DNA from: Cornus controversa
Taxonomy: Eukaryota > Streptophyta > Magnoliopsida > Cornales > Cornaceae
Assembly (NCBI GenBank): GCA_026545225.1
Contig: CM048845.1
Span: 1,015,001 to 1,079,000 of the forward strand
DNA length: 64,000 nucleotides
Direction of reading: 5' to 3'
Shown here: in pieces, positions 41,250-54,213 of the stretch
How positions within the stretch are numbered: the first letter of the stretch is position 1
Layout: the number at the start of each line of letters is the position of its first letter
The notes under the pieces: model-generated
The model's database searches: none
What the model was told of the DNA's origin: nothing
What the model saw: only the letters and a program-made list of their open reading frames with translations
Program-made: the position numbers and the translations under genes

Positions 41250-44200
41250 TCAAGTCGTAAACAACTCAGGATAATTTGAGCAGACTTCTTGTTCCCGCTC
41301 CCACATAACTTCTTCAATTCCGTAGTGTCTCTAAAGTACCTTTACCAATGGAATGGTCTTACCCCGAAATAGTTGCTCTCTAGCATCCAAAACTTGAATC
41401 GATCTCTCTTTGTATGACATGTCTTCTTCCACCTCAAGGTCTGTCCAATCTAATACGTGTGAAGGATTCGATTCATACTTTCTCAACATAGATACATGGA
41501 AAGTGTTGTGCACACTTGATATTTGCAGTGGTAATGTCAAGTGATAAGCAACCTCCCTAACCTGATCCAAAATCTCAAATGGTCTAATAAATCATGGTGC
41601 TAGCTTGCCACTACAATTGAACCTCATCAAACCTCTCTGTGGTGAGACCTTTAGGAAGACATGGTCCCCCACCTCAAATGCTAATGGTCGTCGTCTCCTA
41701 TCGGCATAACTTTTCTGACAACTTTGAGCTGTAAGAAGCCATTGTCTTATTATCTTGATATTCTCCGTAGTCCCTCGAACTAAATCTGGCCCTAAGGAAA
41801 TTGTCTCTCCGACCTCGGTCCAACAAACAGGTGACCTACACGGCCCACCATACAAAGCCTTGAATAGAGTCATCTCAATGCCAGCTTGATTGTTATTATT
41901 GTATGAAAACTCCACCAATGGAAGGTGATACTCCCAACTACCTTGAAGATCAAGTACACACACCCGTAGCATATCCTCCAGAATTTGTACAGTACGCTCG
42001 AATTGCCATCCGTCTGAGGATAAAATGCCATACTAAAGTGGAGATCTGTATCAAGTGCTATCTGAAAACTCTTCCAAAATCGAGATGTAAATCGTGGGTC
42101 TCTATCTAAAATAATAGAAACTGGCATGCCATGAAGTCTAAGGACTTGCTCAATGTATAATCTACTGAGAGTATCCACATCATTGGTCACTCGTATAGGA
42201 AGAAAATGAGCCACTTTGGTTAGTTTGTCAACCACAACCCAAACTGTATTATGACTCTTCCTCGACCTTGGAAGCCCCGTCACAAAGCTATAGTGATATG
42301 CTCCCACTTCCACATTGCCACAGGTAATGGTTGTAACAACCCCGCTGGCCTCTGATGCTCAGCCTTCACTTGTTGACAAGTGAGGCACCTCGCCACAAAC
42401 TGAGCTAAATCCTTTTTCATACCTTTCCACCAATATTGTCGGCGTAGGTTATGATACATCTTGGTACCACCTGGATGTACTGCAAGCCTCAAGTTGTGAA
42501 ACTCCTTTAGAACCTCGTCACTATAAGCTAAGGGAAAAAACACTTTCCCTTTGAATTTCAAACTCTCATCTGAATGAATCGCCCATCCATCCACCACCTC
42601 GCCACCCAAAAGTCGAGTGCGAATAGTCTCTACCTCACCATCCTTTCTTTAGTCCTTAATCACTCTACTCAATAGAGTTGGTTGAGCGATAAAAGTAAAC
42701 AAGGTTACGGGTCCATTATCCTCACTAAAATGTAATCCTATTCCCGAGATGTCTTCCATCATTTTCCACTCTCGTATGGTTATGCCTACCAAGCTACCAT
42801 ATGACTTCATACTTAATGCATCTACTACTACATTAGCCTTTCCCAGATGATATTGTAAGTCGAAGTCATAGTTTTCCATGTACTCCATCCATCTCCATTG
42901 CCTCATGTTCAAATCTTTTTGTGAGAAAAGGCATTTGAGACTTTTGTAATCGGAGAACACGTTAAACTTCTCATCATATAAGTAATACCTCCAAACTTTG
43001 AGTGTAAAGATCACCGCCGCCAATCCAAGTCGTGTGTCCAGTAATTTTGTTCTTGTCTTTTCAATTGCCTTGAACCATACGCTACTACTCTTTTGGTTTG
43101 CATCAACACACAACCCAAACCAAGTTGTGAAGCGTCATAATAGATTGTGTGCCTCAACCTATGTTCCAAAATAATCAATATTGGCGCCGAAGTCAAATGA
43201 CTCTTCAATTCCATGAATGCATGCTCGCGAGCATCATCCACATAAATTTCACTCCTTTTTGGGTAAGCTTGGTCATTGGTGCCGCTAACCTCGAAAAGTC
43301 TTTCGCGAATCTCCGATAATATCCAGCCAATCCCAAGAAACTTTGTATCTCAAATACGCTCTTAGGTCTTTCCCACCTCATCACCGCTTCTATCTTGGAT
43401 GGATCCACGGAAACCCCTCCTTCGGACATAACATGACCAAGGAATTTCACATCCGCTAGCAAAACTCACTTCACATATTTAGCATATAAATGGTTCTTTC
43501 TTAGAAGTTGTAATACTATCCTCAAGTGCTCCTTGTGCTCCTTTTCCGAGGACGAGTACACTAAGATGTCATCAATGAACACTACTACAAACTTGTCCAA
43601 ATAAGTATTGAAAACTCAATTCATCTGATCCATGAATGATACCAGTGCATTCATAAGACCAAACGGTATCACCCAAAACTCGTAGTGCTTGTATCATGTG
43701 CGAAAAGCAGTCTTCTGAATGTCTGCCTCTCTTAGCCCCAACTAGTAATATCCGAATCTCAAGTTTATCTTTGAGAAACATTTGGAATGCTTTAGTTGAT
43801 CGAACAAATCATCTATCCTTGGCAAAGGATATTTATTCTTGATCGTTGCCCGATTCAACTTCCGATAATCAATGCAAAGTCGCAAAGACCCGTCCTTCTT
43901 CTTAGCAAAAAGAACCAGAGCTCCCTAAGGAGAAGTACGAGGACGTACAAATCCCTTGTCTAATAGCTCTTGTAATTGGTCCTTTAGCTCTTTCAACTCA
44001 GCTAGTGCTATTCGGTACGGTGCCATAAAAATGGACGCGGCACCTGGAGTAAGCTCTATAACAAACTCCACTTTCCGTTTCGGAGGCAACTCTGTCAAGT
44101 CTCCTAGAAACACATCTATAAACTCACATACAACATGAGAAAACTCTCCATGTCTAACATTCTCACCATCCATTAGCAGGTATGCTAAGAAATACCCAAG

Positions 44201-44986
44201 TCATTTTCGATCACTAGGGCTATGCGAAGAAGACAAATAAAAATTGTCTCGCTCCCCCATAAAGCAAACACTAACACCCTTCGGTGTGCATAAGGTCACT
44301 CTTTCCCAATCACATCAAAACTAGCCATATCGAGGAGAATGAAATTAAACAATAATTGTTGTCCCGAAATCTCGATCTTGCAAGATTGACAAACACTATC
44401 CAATGGATTAAATCGAGTCCAAGGATGACACCTCCAACCCCAAAGCACAAGCAAATGCACATGAAATGATTGAATGTGATGCAACCGAGTCCACTAAAAT
44501 CCTAGCCCATGAGCTAGATATAAGGAATATACCTCGAATCACTGACGGTCCTGTCAAGGTCTTTGCTGGAGTAAGAGTGAAGGCACGACCCTGTGCTATT
44601 TGGCCATGCTACCCGACACCCTGATATTTTGACTATTGGCTAGGAGTGCTAGACGCAACTCCTCTAGCTGGTGCCCGTGAACTCTATATTGATGGCGTTG
44701 TCTGTGGTGGTGGCAATGTCCTAAAACCTGACTGTGGAGTGGTAGGCTGCGTAGAACACTACTGAGAACCAACCTCACTCCGTGTACCCTTCTTCTATAG
44801 GCAATTCCAACTAATGTGCCCCATTTGCTAACAATGGTAACACTTCTTGTCTGTCACAAAAGTAGCTTGCCTTTGAGTACATTCAGCCATATAGTGCACG
44901 GGCTTATAACAGTTGAAGTAAACCATTATAGACCGTAAAGATCCAGTAGGTACAGCCACAGATGGTGTCTGTTGTGCAGCTTGTAG
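41250..44986 (-). pseudogene. Ty3/gypsy chromovirus gag-pol (Tekay/Del type), degraded
   Basis: Reading leftwards from 44986: a CCHC knuckle whose first Cys is Tyr (YFNCYKPVHYMAEC), a protease with DSVASHSIIS (usual DSGASHSFIS), and reverse transcriptase with [16 protein letters not shown] and FIDDILVYS. RNase H follows with YYDASQLGLGCVL, then integrase with an HHCC zinc finger (CLTCQQVKAEHQRP), then a chromodomain-like tail (YGIEEVMWEREQEV, ending NYPELF). The stop codon is at 41252-41250. Many stops and frameshifts mean it cannot make a polyprotein. The chromodomain tail places it among plant chromoviruses. The N-terminal gag and 5' LTR are missing because a Tat-like sequence begins at 44987. 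Confidence 0.9.
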
Positions 44987-46344
44987 TGATGTTTTGTAAT
45001 TTATATTTACCACTCACAATAGAACGAATCCTTGAAGGATAGGGCTCTAAGTTGAGGGTGTCGATCCCACAGAGACTACGTAGGAGTAATTCACTAAAGA
45101 TTTTGGGTTGGTTCTCGTTCAAATCACAACCGGCTGTTGGTTGTTTCCTTACTTTACTTTAAAAGCATAAAAGATAATTAAAATACAAAGTTTGAGAGAA
45201 GAGTAAAAGACTAGGGTTGACACTTCACCATTAGCCTCGTAGTATGCCATACTTCTAATAAATTGGAGGAATTCATGCAATTGTGTACTAAGTGGTGCAA
45301 ATGGCTTGTGGCCTACAATGCTACCGTCAAGAGGATACATGCATCTTAAAATACTATAACCCATATTCGATATGTGTAAATTTTCTACCTACCTACTTAT
45401 CTAAATACCTAATTAACTAATGTAGCTAATTTACCATTTCTTAGCATGGACTATGCAAATCTAGTTATGCATGTTATAGTGAAAACTAGTACCAAGCCAT
45501 CATGTGTAGTCTTTGTGGAACTACAGGTGTTTAAAGATCATGTGAGAAAAGTAAGTATTCTAAGACAAGAAAGATAAATTACTCACATAAATATGAAGAA
45601 TTTGTAAACTTATATTACTCATAAGGCTCAAGGTAAGGTACATATACATAAAAATACATAAAAATTCCCAATTCACTAAAGTTAAAACATATTTACAAGA
45701 CTAGGGGTTGTCAAAACCCCAGAGAAGGATTAGTTGATCATGGTGGGTTGTAAGCACTCCATAGACAGAGATGATCACATGCTCAAAATGATCTTCAAGG
45801 TCTTACAAAGCCCTATTTGAAGTTTTTCCTCTTTAGAACTTCACTTTTTCTCTCTAGAGTGCTCTCTATTACAAGAATTGTAATATATCTATTTATTACA
45901 TATTTCCTAGCTATATATCTGATTTGAGGCTCAAAATATCACAAAAATTTCGTTCAAGGCTTTATTCAAGCAAAATTGGACAAGTGGCAACTGGCAAGTG
46001 AAGAAAATGTCTGCAAAAAAATATTTTCTACATGATTGGGTGATGCATCGAAGTAAGGACTTCGATGTATCTTTCCTTCTTCTGTAGATCTTCAACTCTT
46101 TAGCTTTCTGACTCTGATCTTGATACACAATTCACTATTCCTTGATATGAACTTTCCATGAAGCATTATAGGGCATAAGAGTACATTCTTGAACTAATAA
46201 AGGAGTCGAATTGTGCCGAATTATGAGTTTGAACTTGAAATCCTCAAAAACATAAAAACACGTAAAAATTATACAATATGTGCAACTATGGGTTTAAAAT
46301 ACATAATTAAAGGCTCAAGAATGTCTAACATTCAATGCTTATCA
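44987..46344 (-). repeat. 3' LTR of a Tat/Athila-like gypsy element
   Basis: About 1,358 bp. On the minus strand it begins tgataagcattgaatg directly after a polypurine-like aagtttgagagtg, and ends in a gtgggatcgacaccc-containing segment and aaacatca. This layout is typical of Tat/Athila-group LTRs in plants. It interrupts the gypsy gag at 44986/44987. The matching 5' LTR is not in the window, so no target duplication can be checked. Confidence 0.7.
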
Positions 46345-48300
46345 CACTCTCAAACTTAGATATTGCTAGTCCCTTAGCAATACAAAAAGGAATAAAATAA
46401 AACAATTATTCTACTTCCGCATTCGTGAAAAACACGGCTGCATTTAGCGAATGCAACAAGCCTTTTAAACCCATAGACTCGTCTAGTGAACGAGTGAAGT
46501 CTCATTGGGTTTAACACGCTTATTAAACTTACAAAAATATGAAAAATGGTGGTTTACTTATTCATCATCTAGAAAAGAGTGATACCCAATTAATGTTCAA
46601 CATGACAAATGCAACAAGTATTATGGAGTTGTAAGGACATCAATAGATGTAAACCATTGAAAATCAGAATTAGACAATAGTCCCCACATAATGGTCAGTT
46701 CGATACACATATAAGTGTAAACCCTAAAATCCTCTTTCAAAGGTGAACAGACATTTAAATGCATGGTTTATTGTCATTAATGGAGAATAAATAGAACATC
46801 CATTCTCAAAAGAAACAACTTTTTGAAACTGATCACTAAAGCATAATGTTAACTGTAAAAATATTTACAACACTTAAGCACAATTAGCTGTGCAATGCTT
46901 AAGTCCTTTAAGCTTTCTAGTAAGCTCATGTAGCAGCGTTGGGTCAATAACTCTCAAACTGAACGCTTTTAGGGCATTGGGTGAAGAAACACCCCTCGGA
47001 CTTAATAACCGAGCTCACTAGGCTACGAACTTAAACAAGTTAATTGTTTATTTATTGCTCAACCTTGCACACCTTCACACCTTTTAGACACGAACACTCC
47101 ATGCTTCCTAAGGCACAAATGCCTGATTTAATAAGTGAGAAGGCTTATTGCCAATTTTATTTTGTTTTGTTTATTTTCTTTTTCAATTTTTCTTTCTTCA
47201 TCATTTTTTAGCTTTTGATTTTTCTAAAGCAATTCGTTCTTCAAGCTGTTCAAATAAAAACAAATGTTTTCAAAATTCTCCATACGACGCATACCCCACA
47301 ATTCAATGCATGTGTGCATGTTTGTGCTGTTAAGGACAAATTTAGGGAAAGAACTGTACAATATTCAAGAGTACACAAGAATGTAGACCGTTATAACCTA
47401 ACACATAATTTCCAAAACTTTGAGTATTTTCGGATGTCAAAGCTCCTAATTATAAGGTGCATTTATCGATGATGTGATGGATATTACATCCTTAAAAAGA
47501 AAAACATCATGGCAAAGATGAGATAAAAATGCAATATGTGCAAAAGCAATGTATACTAGTGTACGATACTACCCCCAAACTTAAATGAAACATTGTCCTC
47601 AATGCTGACTAAAAAGAGTTAGAACAATGTTACCAGCTGGTTGATGGGTTTCAAAAAGTGAAAACATCAACCGTGTGTGGGTAGTTGATACACAGGTATG
47701 TAGGTATGCATTGAACACGCGGTGTATCAAAACTCGCACAAGTACAAAAATGATCCAAGCTTAAGTCTTGATGCCTTGATTAGATGAGTACCTATTTTAA
47801 AACACTTTAGAAATAAAATTAAAATAATTACAATTAATTAATGTAAAGCCCTAGTTAGATCATCACGATCCACGTCTCCAAAAATAGGTTCAGAAGACGC
47901 CTCGACTTCTGAAACAACCAGACCTGAGGAAGGAACGACGACAGGGTTCACCGGATTCGCTTCAATGGGATCAGAACCACTCTCACTCTCATTCAGAAAT
48001 TCATCAATTAATTGATAAACCTCCATGGGACCAAAGTCATCCACTATTTCTACTCTCTTCGCCCTACCCATACCTAGAGATGAATGGAAGAAGAAGGAAA
48101 AGTACTGACCTTAAGAAGCGAAGAAAAATGAAAATCGGAGGTGAACTGAAATCGTCAGTATAGAACGATACTGCAGAGCAAATAAGAAGTAACCCATAAA
48201 ATGAGTTTGCGAATTTAAGTGAACCCTGACAATACGGCAGCCACCAGGGGCATGACATCCAAAAGTCAACAAATGTGCTAACTGAACCGCCATCTATTAT
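46345..48300 (-). mobile_element. 3' non-coding region of the Tat-like element
   Basis: Upstream (in minus-strand sense) of the LTR lies long non-coding DNA with two copies of a diagnostic motif. These are aagtttgggggtag near 47570-47585, preceded by cattgaggacaatg, and aagtttgagagtgtg near 46345-46360, preceded by gggactagcaat. Both are common in the 3' UTR of plant Tat/Ogre-type elements. Reverse transcriptase and integrase are absent, so the copy is truncated or the body was deleted. Confidence 0.55.
47838..48071 (-). CDS. Small acidic ORF of unknown function
   Basis: 77 codons starting MGRAKRVEIVDDFGPMEVYQ and rich in Glu, Ser and Val, ending in DDLTRALH. I do not recognise it. It is preceded in minus sense by a plausible intron acceptor (cttcttccattcatctctag just before the ATG) and a possible donor (cttaag/gtcagt at about 48112). 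Farther upstream are a tatataat-type box near 48325 and a ccacgtg core near 48398. It could be an extra ORF of the Tat-like element or a fragment of a host gene. Confidence 0.3.
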   Translation of the reverse strand: MGRAKRVEIVDDFGPMEVYQLIDEFLNESESGSDPIEANPVNPVVVPSSGLVVSEVEASSEPIFGDVDRDDLTRALH

Positions 48301-50200
48301 GAAGAATAAACCCTTTTCGGATTATATAACTGGAAATCGAAACAGTTTTTGGGGCAAAGTGTAAGGAGTAAAAAATTCCACTAACGAAGATGCGACACGT
48401 GGAACTTCCAACGAGTAAACCATCTGGCAGCCACGTCACCTACACGGGTCCACATGGTCCATCAACACACAAAATCAGCAATCAAGCCTCAGTTACAGCT
48501 ATGACCAAACTTACGCTGGAGAATTGCCTAAAATAAGGAGGAAATCACGTCCACCATCAATCATAGAAAGATCTTAGGCAAAATTCATGTATCCAAAAAC
48601 ACTATAAAATAAATGGCAGAAGTTGAATGAAAGAGGCATCTCTTCGAACAAAGAACAAAAATTCTCTTTTGAGTGTAGTGTGAATTTGTTTATATTCATA
48701 GTAATTTTCTTGCACTTACAAGGGCCTTTAACGAAAAAGGTGCAGTGACTTAATCCTGAGAACACTGTCAAAGAACCCCATAGAGGGATGCCTTTAAAGG
48801 GGATCTTTAATGAAAGAGACGGAATACGTAAATTTTGAGAATATGGTCAATTGACCCTATAGGGCAAAGCCCACCTAAGGAAATTTTACCCAATAGCAAG
48901 GTGAGTCCATTGCATAAGTTCTTTTGTAGGATTATGCCATAAAGATTTTTTCTTAGGAACCAAAGGACACCTCAGAGAGAGAGAGAAGTCTCATAAAAAG
49001 TAGAGAGAGAAGTCTCACAAAAAGTAGGCTAGCCCTTAAAAGCCGGTCAAGTCCGGCCACTAGGCCCGGCCTGAGCTGGTCCCTAAAGGCCAGCCCAAGC
49101 TGGCCAACTCAGGAGCTTAACAGGTTCGGGCTCGGATCTGTGGGCCAAGATGGAAGGTCAACGAAATTTCTTAAAATAGGAGTCTGTTTCTATAACCCGA
49201 TGGGCCAACCAAAGTATTCCTAAGGCCCAACGAGTGACCCTCGTGAACATGGGACATCTAATAGAGTATTTGACTCCAATTGTGAAACGTACAACGTGAA
49301 AGTTGAGTTCAAGGTGACGTGGATAAGAAGTCTACTTTGACTAGGACTTCTCTATCTCTAGATGAGTCTGGAGAACTGAAGAGCCAGTCTCTTACTAGGA
49401 CATAGTCCTATTTAACTGCTATAAATATAGAGGCAATCCATATATAATGTATGCAATTAATATCCTCTTAAGTGCTTTTATAGCTTAAGAAAGTCTTTTC
49501 GATTTCTAACTTGATCGTCGAAGCGCAGTCGGCTGCACGCTGGTGTCCTTTCGATTACCATTCTCTTGTCCTTTTACTGGTTGATGTTTGCCCAATTCGG
49601 GATGGATTTGTGCTTCATCAAATAATATTTTAGAATTTTGTGTTCAAAAATCATTTTTGAATTACTTAATTGGCTAAATTGAGTAACACTAAAGAACATA
49701 ATTTTTTTTTCTCAAAAGTTCTAACAAACACGAGCACACCCACAATATTGGCACGGGCAAGTTGATGTGGAACCAAAGCAATGAGAGTAAGTTTGTCATT
49801 TTGCAAAAATAAGAATGAGGGTAGTAATGTCATTGCAAAATCAATGCATGAAGGTAACAATGGTTTTGAATTCATTCCGTCCCCGACAAGGAGTAATTCT
49901 ACAATATTTCGGAATTCCTATTGTTAAATGTAGGAATTCCATAAGTGATAAAACACCATTTTCCATTATATAAGAAATAATAAAAAATAAAGTCTTATTA
50001 ATAGTAAAATTTCTTACACAAAATTTCTATGGTATTTAATTATTTCCTCCGGACAAGATTGACATTTCCAACGAAAAATCAAGGTAGTAAGGGTTTTAGT
50101 TACTGGGTCATGTAATTAATGTTTTCGATAAAAAAAGAAAAAAAAAAGTAATTAATGTATACAAAACGATTAGTAGTTGTTTGCTTTCCTCTCTAGGTCA
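48301..50200. other. Unresolved sequence with a probable gypsy LTR remnant
   Basis: No gene. Between about 49140 and 49630 the sequence has the look of an LTR on the plus strand: a gctataaatatagagg TATA-like box near 49420, then gcttaagaaagtc and taacttgatcgtcgaagcgc, a phrase typical of plant gypsy R/U5 regions. Limits and partners are unclear. A short ggcc-rich repeat lies at 49040-49140. Confidence 0.45.
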
Positions 50201-50285
50201 AGGGTTTCTCGTACATATTATAGGGAGGGAGGGTGAGTGAAAGAAGAAGAAAACAATACCCGCCTCTCTCCACCACATAGGGTTT
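50201..50285 (+). promoter_or_regulatory. Two telo-box motifs upstream of RRP1
   Basis: agggttt occurs at 50201-50207 and 50279-50285, i.e. AAACCCT on the other strand. Telo-boxes near the start of transcription are a known feature of plant ribosomal-protein and ribosome-biogenesis genes, which fits the identity of the gene downstream. Confidence 0.55.
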
Positions 50286-50391
50286 TTAAGACTATCGGCA
50301 GTGTCCAAATCCCTCGATATCCAATTCCGAATCAGATCGAATCGAACGCTGAAGATAGAATAGAATAGATTTTAGTAATTCGACCTTAAAA

Positions 50392-50414
50392 ATGGAGGAG
50401 GGTGACTACATCCC

Positions 50415-50451
<37 letters not shown>

Positions 50452-52146
50452 ACAGGAACAGGAACGTCCCTGATAAAGCAGTTGGGTTCCTGCAACAAGA
50501 TCAGCAGGGACAAAGCTCTGAATCTCCTCCTCAAGACCTGGCTTCCTTCGCAGTCCCACCTCTCTGACGGCGACATGAAGAAGCTCTGGAAAGGCCTCTT
50601 CTACTGCCTCTGGCACGCCGACAAGTCACCTGTCCAGTACGACCTCATCAATCGGCTCTCCTCCCTCCTCCTCCTCCTCGATCCGCCCGTCTCCCTCCAC
50701 TACTTATCTGTTTTCTTAATCACCATGCGCCGCGAGTGGACTGGTATCGATGCTCTCAGGTTAGACAAGTTCTACCTCTTGATTCGTCGATTTCTCCATT
50801 GTTCCTTCCTTTTGCTGAAGAACAACTACTGGGATTTGGAGCTTTTGCGTCGTCTCGTCTCTCTCCTGGAAGAGAACACCTTTTTCGCCGACGGTAATAA
50901 TAATAAGTTCCTCGGAAACGGAGTTAACTATCACATTGCGTCTGTTTTTCTCGAAGAAATCAAGCCTTTCCTCCCGGTTAGCTTGGATGCGCTTGATGTC
51001 ATATTCAGACCCTTCGTTGCCGTAATGGGTAAGTCTCGAGATAAAGTTTTGGTGGGTAAGGTTAAATCTAATATGTTCGATGTATTGTTGAAAACGGGGA
51101 GGACTCTGTTGGAGCAGCGCCGAAAGAAATCGGAGGGAGAAGATGATGTTAATTTTGGGGATGGAACGACGGTAGTTTTTGGGACGATAGCATTGACCAT
51201 GGGTTTTTCCGCAAAGTTTTATGATTTAGGTTCATCTCCTGATTGCCTTCAGGGTAACAGAAAGGTTATGTTCATTTTGCATGAGAATTTTCTGAGGTTG
51301 GAGAAGGATTTGGAGTCGTCGGGGATTGAAACTTTCATTCCGGAGGTTAATTTTGATTATGAAGTTGATGTACCAAAATTGATCCCTATAGTTACCACTA
51401 CGGAAGTAGATGCCTCTGAGGTTGAAGTTGCTCCAAAAGGTGTTAATCCGTCCGTCAGCAAGACTTCAAAGAAGAACAGGAGGGCCAAAAAAGGGTTGGA
51501 TGGAAGTAATAAAAAGGCCAAGACGAAGAGGAAGGGGCTTGCTGATGTTATTCAGAAAACTGGTCCTGCGGTTGAGGAGAACAAGAACGTTACCAAGGCT
51601 AACGGCGATGGTTCAGGCACTGAAACAACTGGTGTTGGGAATTTGATAACGTTTAATGAATCTGTGATTTCAAATCTTCAAATGCAGTTCGAGAAGGTTG
51701 CCTCTGAAGCTGGCTTAGAGAATAATGATGATACGAATTTGTATGATTCGCCTAAAAAAACCATTAAAGGTACTGTTTTTAAGAAAAGAAAGAGAATGAA
51801 GACTAAGACTATAAATGGTCCCAACTCTTGTGATCCGGACCTGTGTGGTCAAGGTATTGCTGCAACTGATGCTGCTGAGAAGAGTGCTAAAAAGGTAAGG
51901 TTTTCCATGAAAAACAACTTGGTCTGGAAGCCCCACAGCCCATTGCCTCCCCAGAGTTTAAGATTGCCACCCTCTGCTACTCCTAGAGGCAGTGCCCTTA
52001 AGAAGGGGTTATCTCCAGGTCCCATTCGGGAGATGCCTCCTCCAACAAAAAGGGTCAAGCAGAAGAAGAAGAAGGGTCGGAAGGGAACAAAGTCCATCTC
52101 TCCTGCCATCAAACGACTGCGGAAGTTACAAAAACTTTCTATTTGA
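50392..52146 (+). CDS. RRP1: Ribosomal RNA processing protein 1 homolog (NOP52 family)
   Basis: An intronless ORF of 584 residues. Residues about 28-240 form the NOP52 domain, seen in LIKQLGSCNKISRDKALNLL, KKLWKGLFYCLWHADKSPVQ, MRREWTGIDALRLDKFYLLI and LDALDVIFRPFVAVM. A long acidic/basic linker with several Lys-rich stretches (KKNRRAKKG, KKRKRMKTK) follows and would act as nuclear/nucleolar localisation signals. The C-terminus carries the plant signature KKVRFSMKNNLVWKPHSPLP and ends with a Lys-rich tail. RRP1/NOP52 acts in the nucleolus in processing of pre-rRNA for the 60S subunit. The start lies in context aaaaATGGAGG; a Gly-Ala/Gly-Thr repeat follows, coded by a GCAGGA microsatellite. 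No stop or frameshift interrupts it. Confidence 0.92.
50414..50466 (+). repeat. Coding microsatellite (GCAGGA)n/(ACAGGA)n in RRP1
   Basis: Tandem agcagg hexamers give Gly-Ala repeats (about six) and then acagga hexamers give Gly-Thr repeats (residues about 9-25). It is likely to vary in length between individuals without breaking the frame, because the unit is two codons. Confidence 0.9.
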
Positions 52147-52435
52147 TAGATTTCAGGTTGGAGGATTTTTTTTTCTTCTTCTTTTTTCCTTCTTTTGCAT
52201 TGAATTGCTTCATCTTTGGTTTTCCTCCTTGCAATAGTTAAGATTTCAGTATCGGGCGCCATCTTTCAGCTAGTCTGTGTTTGGTTGAATTTCTGAAACT
52301 CATTGCATTTTTTTTAATCGTGGATTCATTTGAACTCAAAAAGTGATGTTTTAAGTTAGAGCCCATGCTTTTGAGTGGACATTTGTCAAGGATTCTGAAC
52401 AAATTCTTTCTTGTATGGATTGAAACTAATGTGTG
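52147..52435 (+). other. 3' UTR and flank of RRP1
   Basis: Follows the TGA at 52144-52146. T-rich sequence (tttttttttcttcttctttt) with no defined polyadenylation signal. No coding sequence. Confidence 0.5.
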
Positions 52436-53451
52436 CCATTTAAGACTAAAATTCTCTCTTCCTTGAACCATATTTCACCTTATAAATGATAATTGATACT
52501 GTTTTCATGCGTAGATAGTAGGATAGTGTTCCCTCATCAAGTGATCGTGTTCAAATTGACTGCGGGCCATATAAGGCTAAAAACAATTTTTTTATTTTGC
52601 GAGGTTAGGAATGTAACTGTTTTATTGTGGTGTTAAGTCTATGTTTCATAACTCATAGGATATGGCCATTTCTAATGTGGCATTTTGTATTGTAAAATTC
52701 TCCCTGTATGCGTTTGATTCTTCTAATACTGACTTTCTTATTTTGTATAATATTTGGTTGTATATGCTTGTCCTCTTGACATTTGCATGTCTAATCTTCT
52801 TTTCAAATTTCTGATTTTCTTAAAATGTTATTTTTTCGTAGTCTTGCTTGCAATAGTTCCTTAAGATGCTTTATAATACATTTAATAAAATAGTACCCTA
52901 AGATACAATATGATTATATTTAAGAAATAAGCATGTTGACTTGTTGAATTTTTCCAGTTTAGATCATTTGAACAGGTAGTTCACATAATGTAAATGTGGG
53001 CATTGTGTTAAACTGCATAAAGGGATTGGGTTTTTACAATGGAAATGGACAGAAAATGATATTGACATGTCAATATAACAAATATAAAAAACGTAGGAGA
53101 TGGAGATAGCGAGGAAACAACAATAATAAGCACAACTTTTTAAAAATGTGATCATAAAGTAGAAGTACCAAGTGTATGGATACAAATTTTTGTTACTTAG
53201 AAAAAAGAAATTTAGCACAGGTGTACGTCTTCACTTGCCTTGACAAAAAAAAAAATTGTTGTGATACGTGTTCAAGTGATGCAAGTCACATAGAGACCAC
53301 ACTATTAGAAGTATTTACTCTTAAAAATGAATCACTTGACTATGTTTTAAGAATGCAGATCTTTCTTTCTCATCTCTAACCATGCGCAAACTTCTTTTAT
53401 CACCCACTCTCACTCTGGTCACATATTATCTCTCATGTTCTTTCTTCTAGT

Positions 53452-53785
53452 ATGCACCGACACCTCTATTTGATGGCCATAATGGTGTTCGACATGTGTC
53501 AAAACATGGACATGCACCAAACATGTTCACTCTTCTTAATTTTTCCCCCTGAATCGGACACATGTAGGCCTAACCTACTCTTCAATATGAACCCTTCATT
53601 TTTTTGCATTGATGACATTAACCCCATATTACCTCTGCCAGACTACTATCACAACCACCACCACTCCTGCAACATACCATCACATTAAACCATAGTCCTG
53701 ATCCTAGCTCTATTTGTACTTATTTAAATGCTCTCTCTAAGAACATGAGAGAGTATGTGAACGGAGTGAGAGTTGGTGATATCAA
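53452..53785 (+). repeat. Inverted-repeat arm A
   Basis: About 330 bp whose reverse complement matches 54214-54527, including the ends caccgacacctctatttga against tcaaatagaggtgtcggtg. It would form a long hairpin with a spacer of about 430 bp. Confidence 0.85.
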
Positions 53786-54213
53786 AAGCTTACTTCAACA
53801 AGTCAACATGCTTATTTCTTAAATGTAATCAAGGTTTAGTAAGTCAGCATGCTTATTTATTTCTTAAATATAATCATATAGTATCATAAGGTATTGTTTT
53901 ATTAAATGTATTATAAAGTATCTTAGGGAACTGATGCAAGCAAGACATGAAAATATAACATTTTAAGAAATCGAGAAAAACTCTAAAAGAAGATTAGACA
54001 TGCAAATGTCAAGAGTATAAGCATATACAACCTAATGTTATACGAATTCAGCCTCAAAAAAAAAAGTGTTGTGATACGTGTTCAAGTGTTGTAAGTCACA
54101 CATAGATCATAAGACCACACCATTAGAAGTATTTCCTCTTAAAAATGAATCGCTTGACTATGATTTAAGAATACAGATCTCTCTTTCTCATTTCTAACCA
54201 CGAGCAAACTTCT

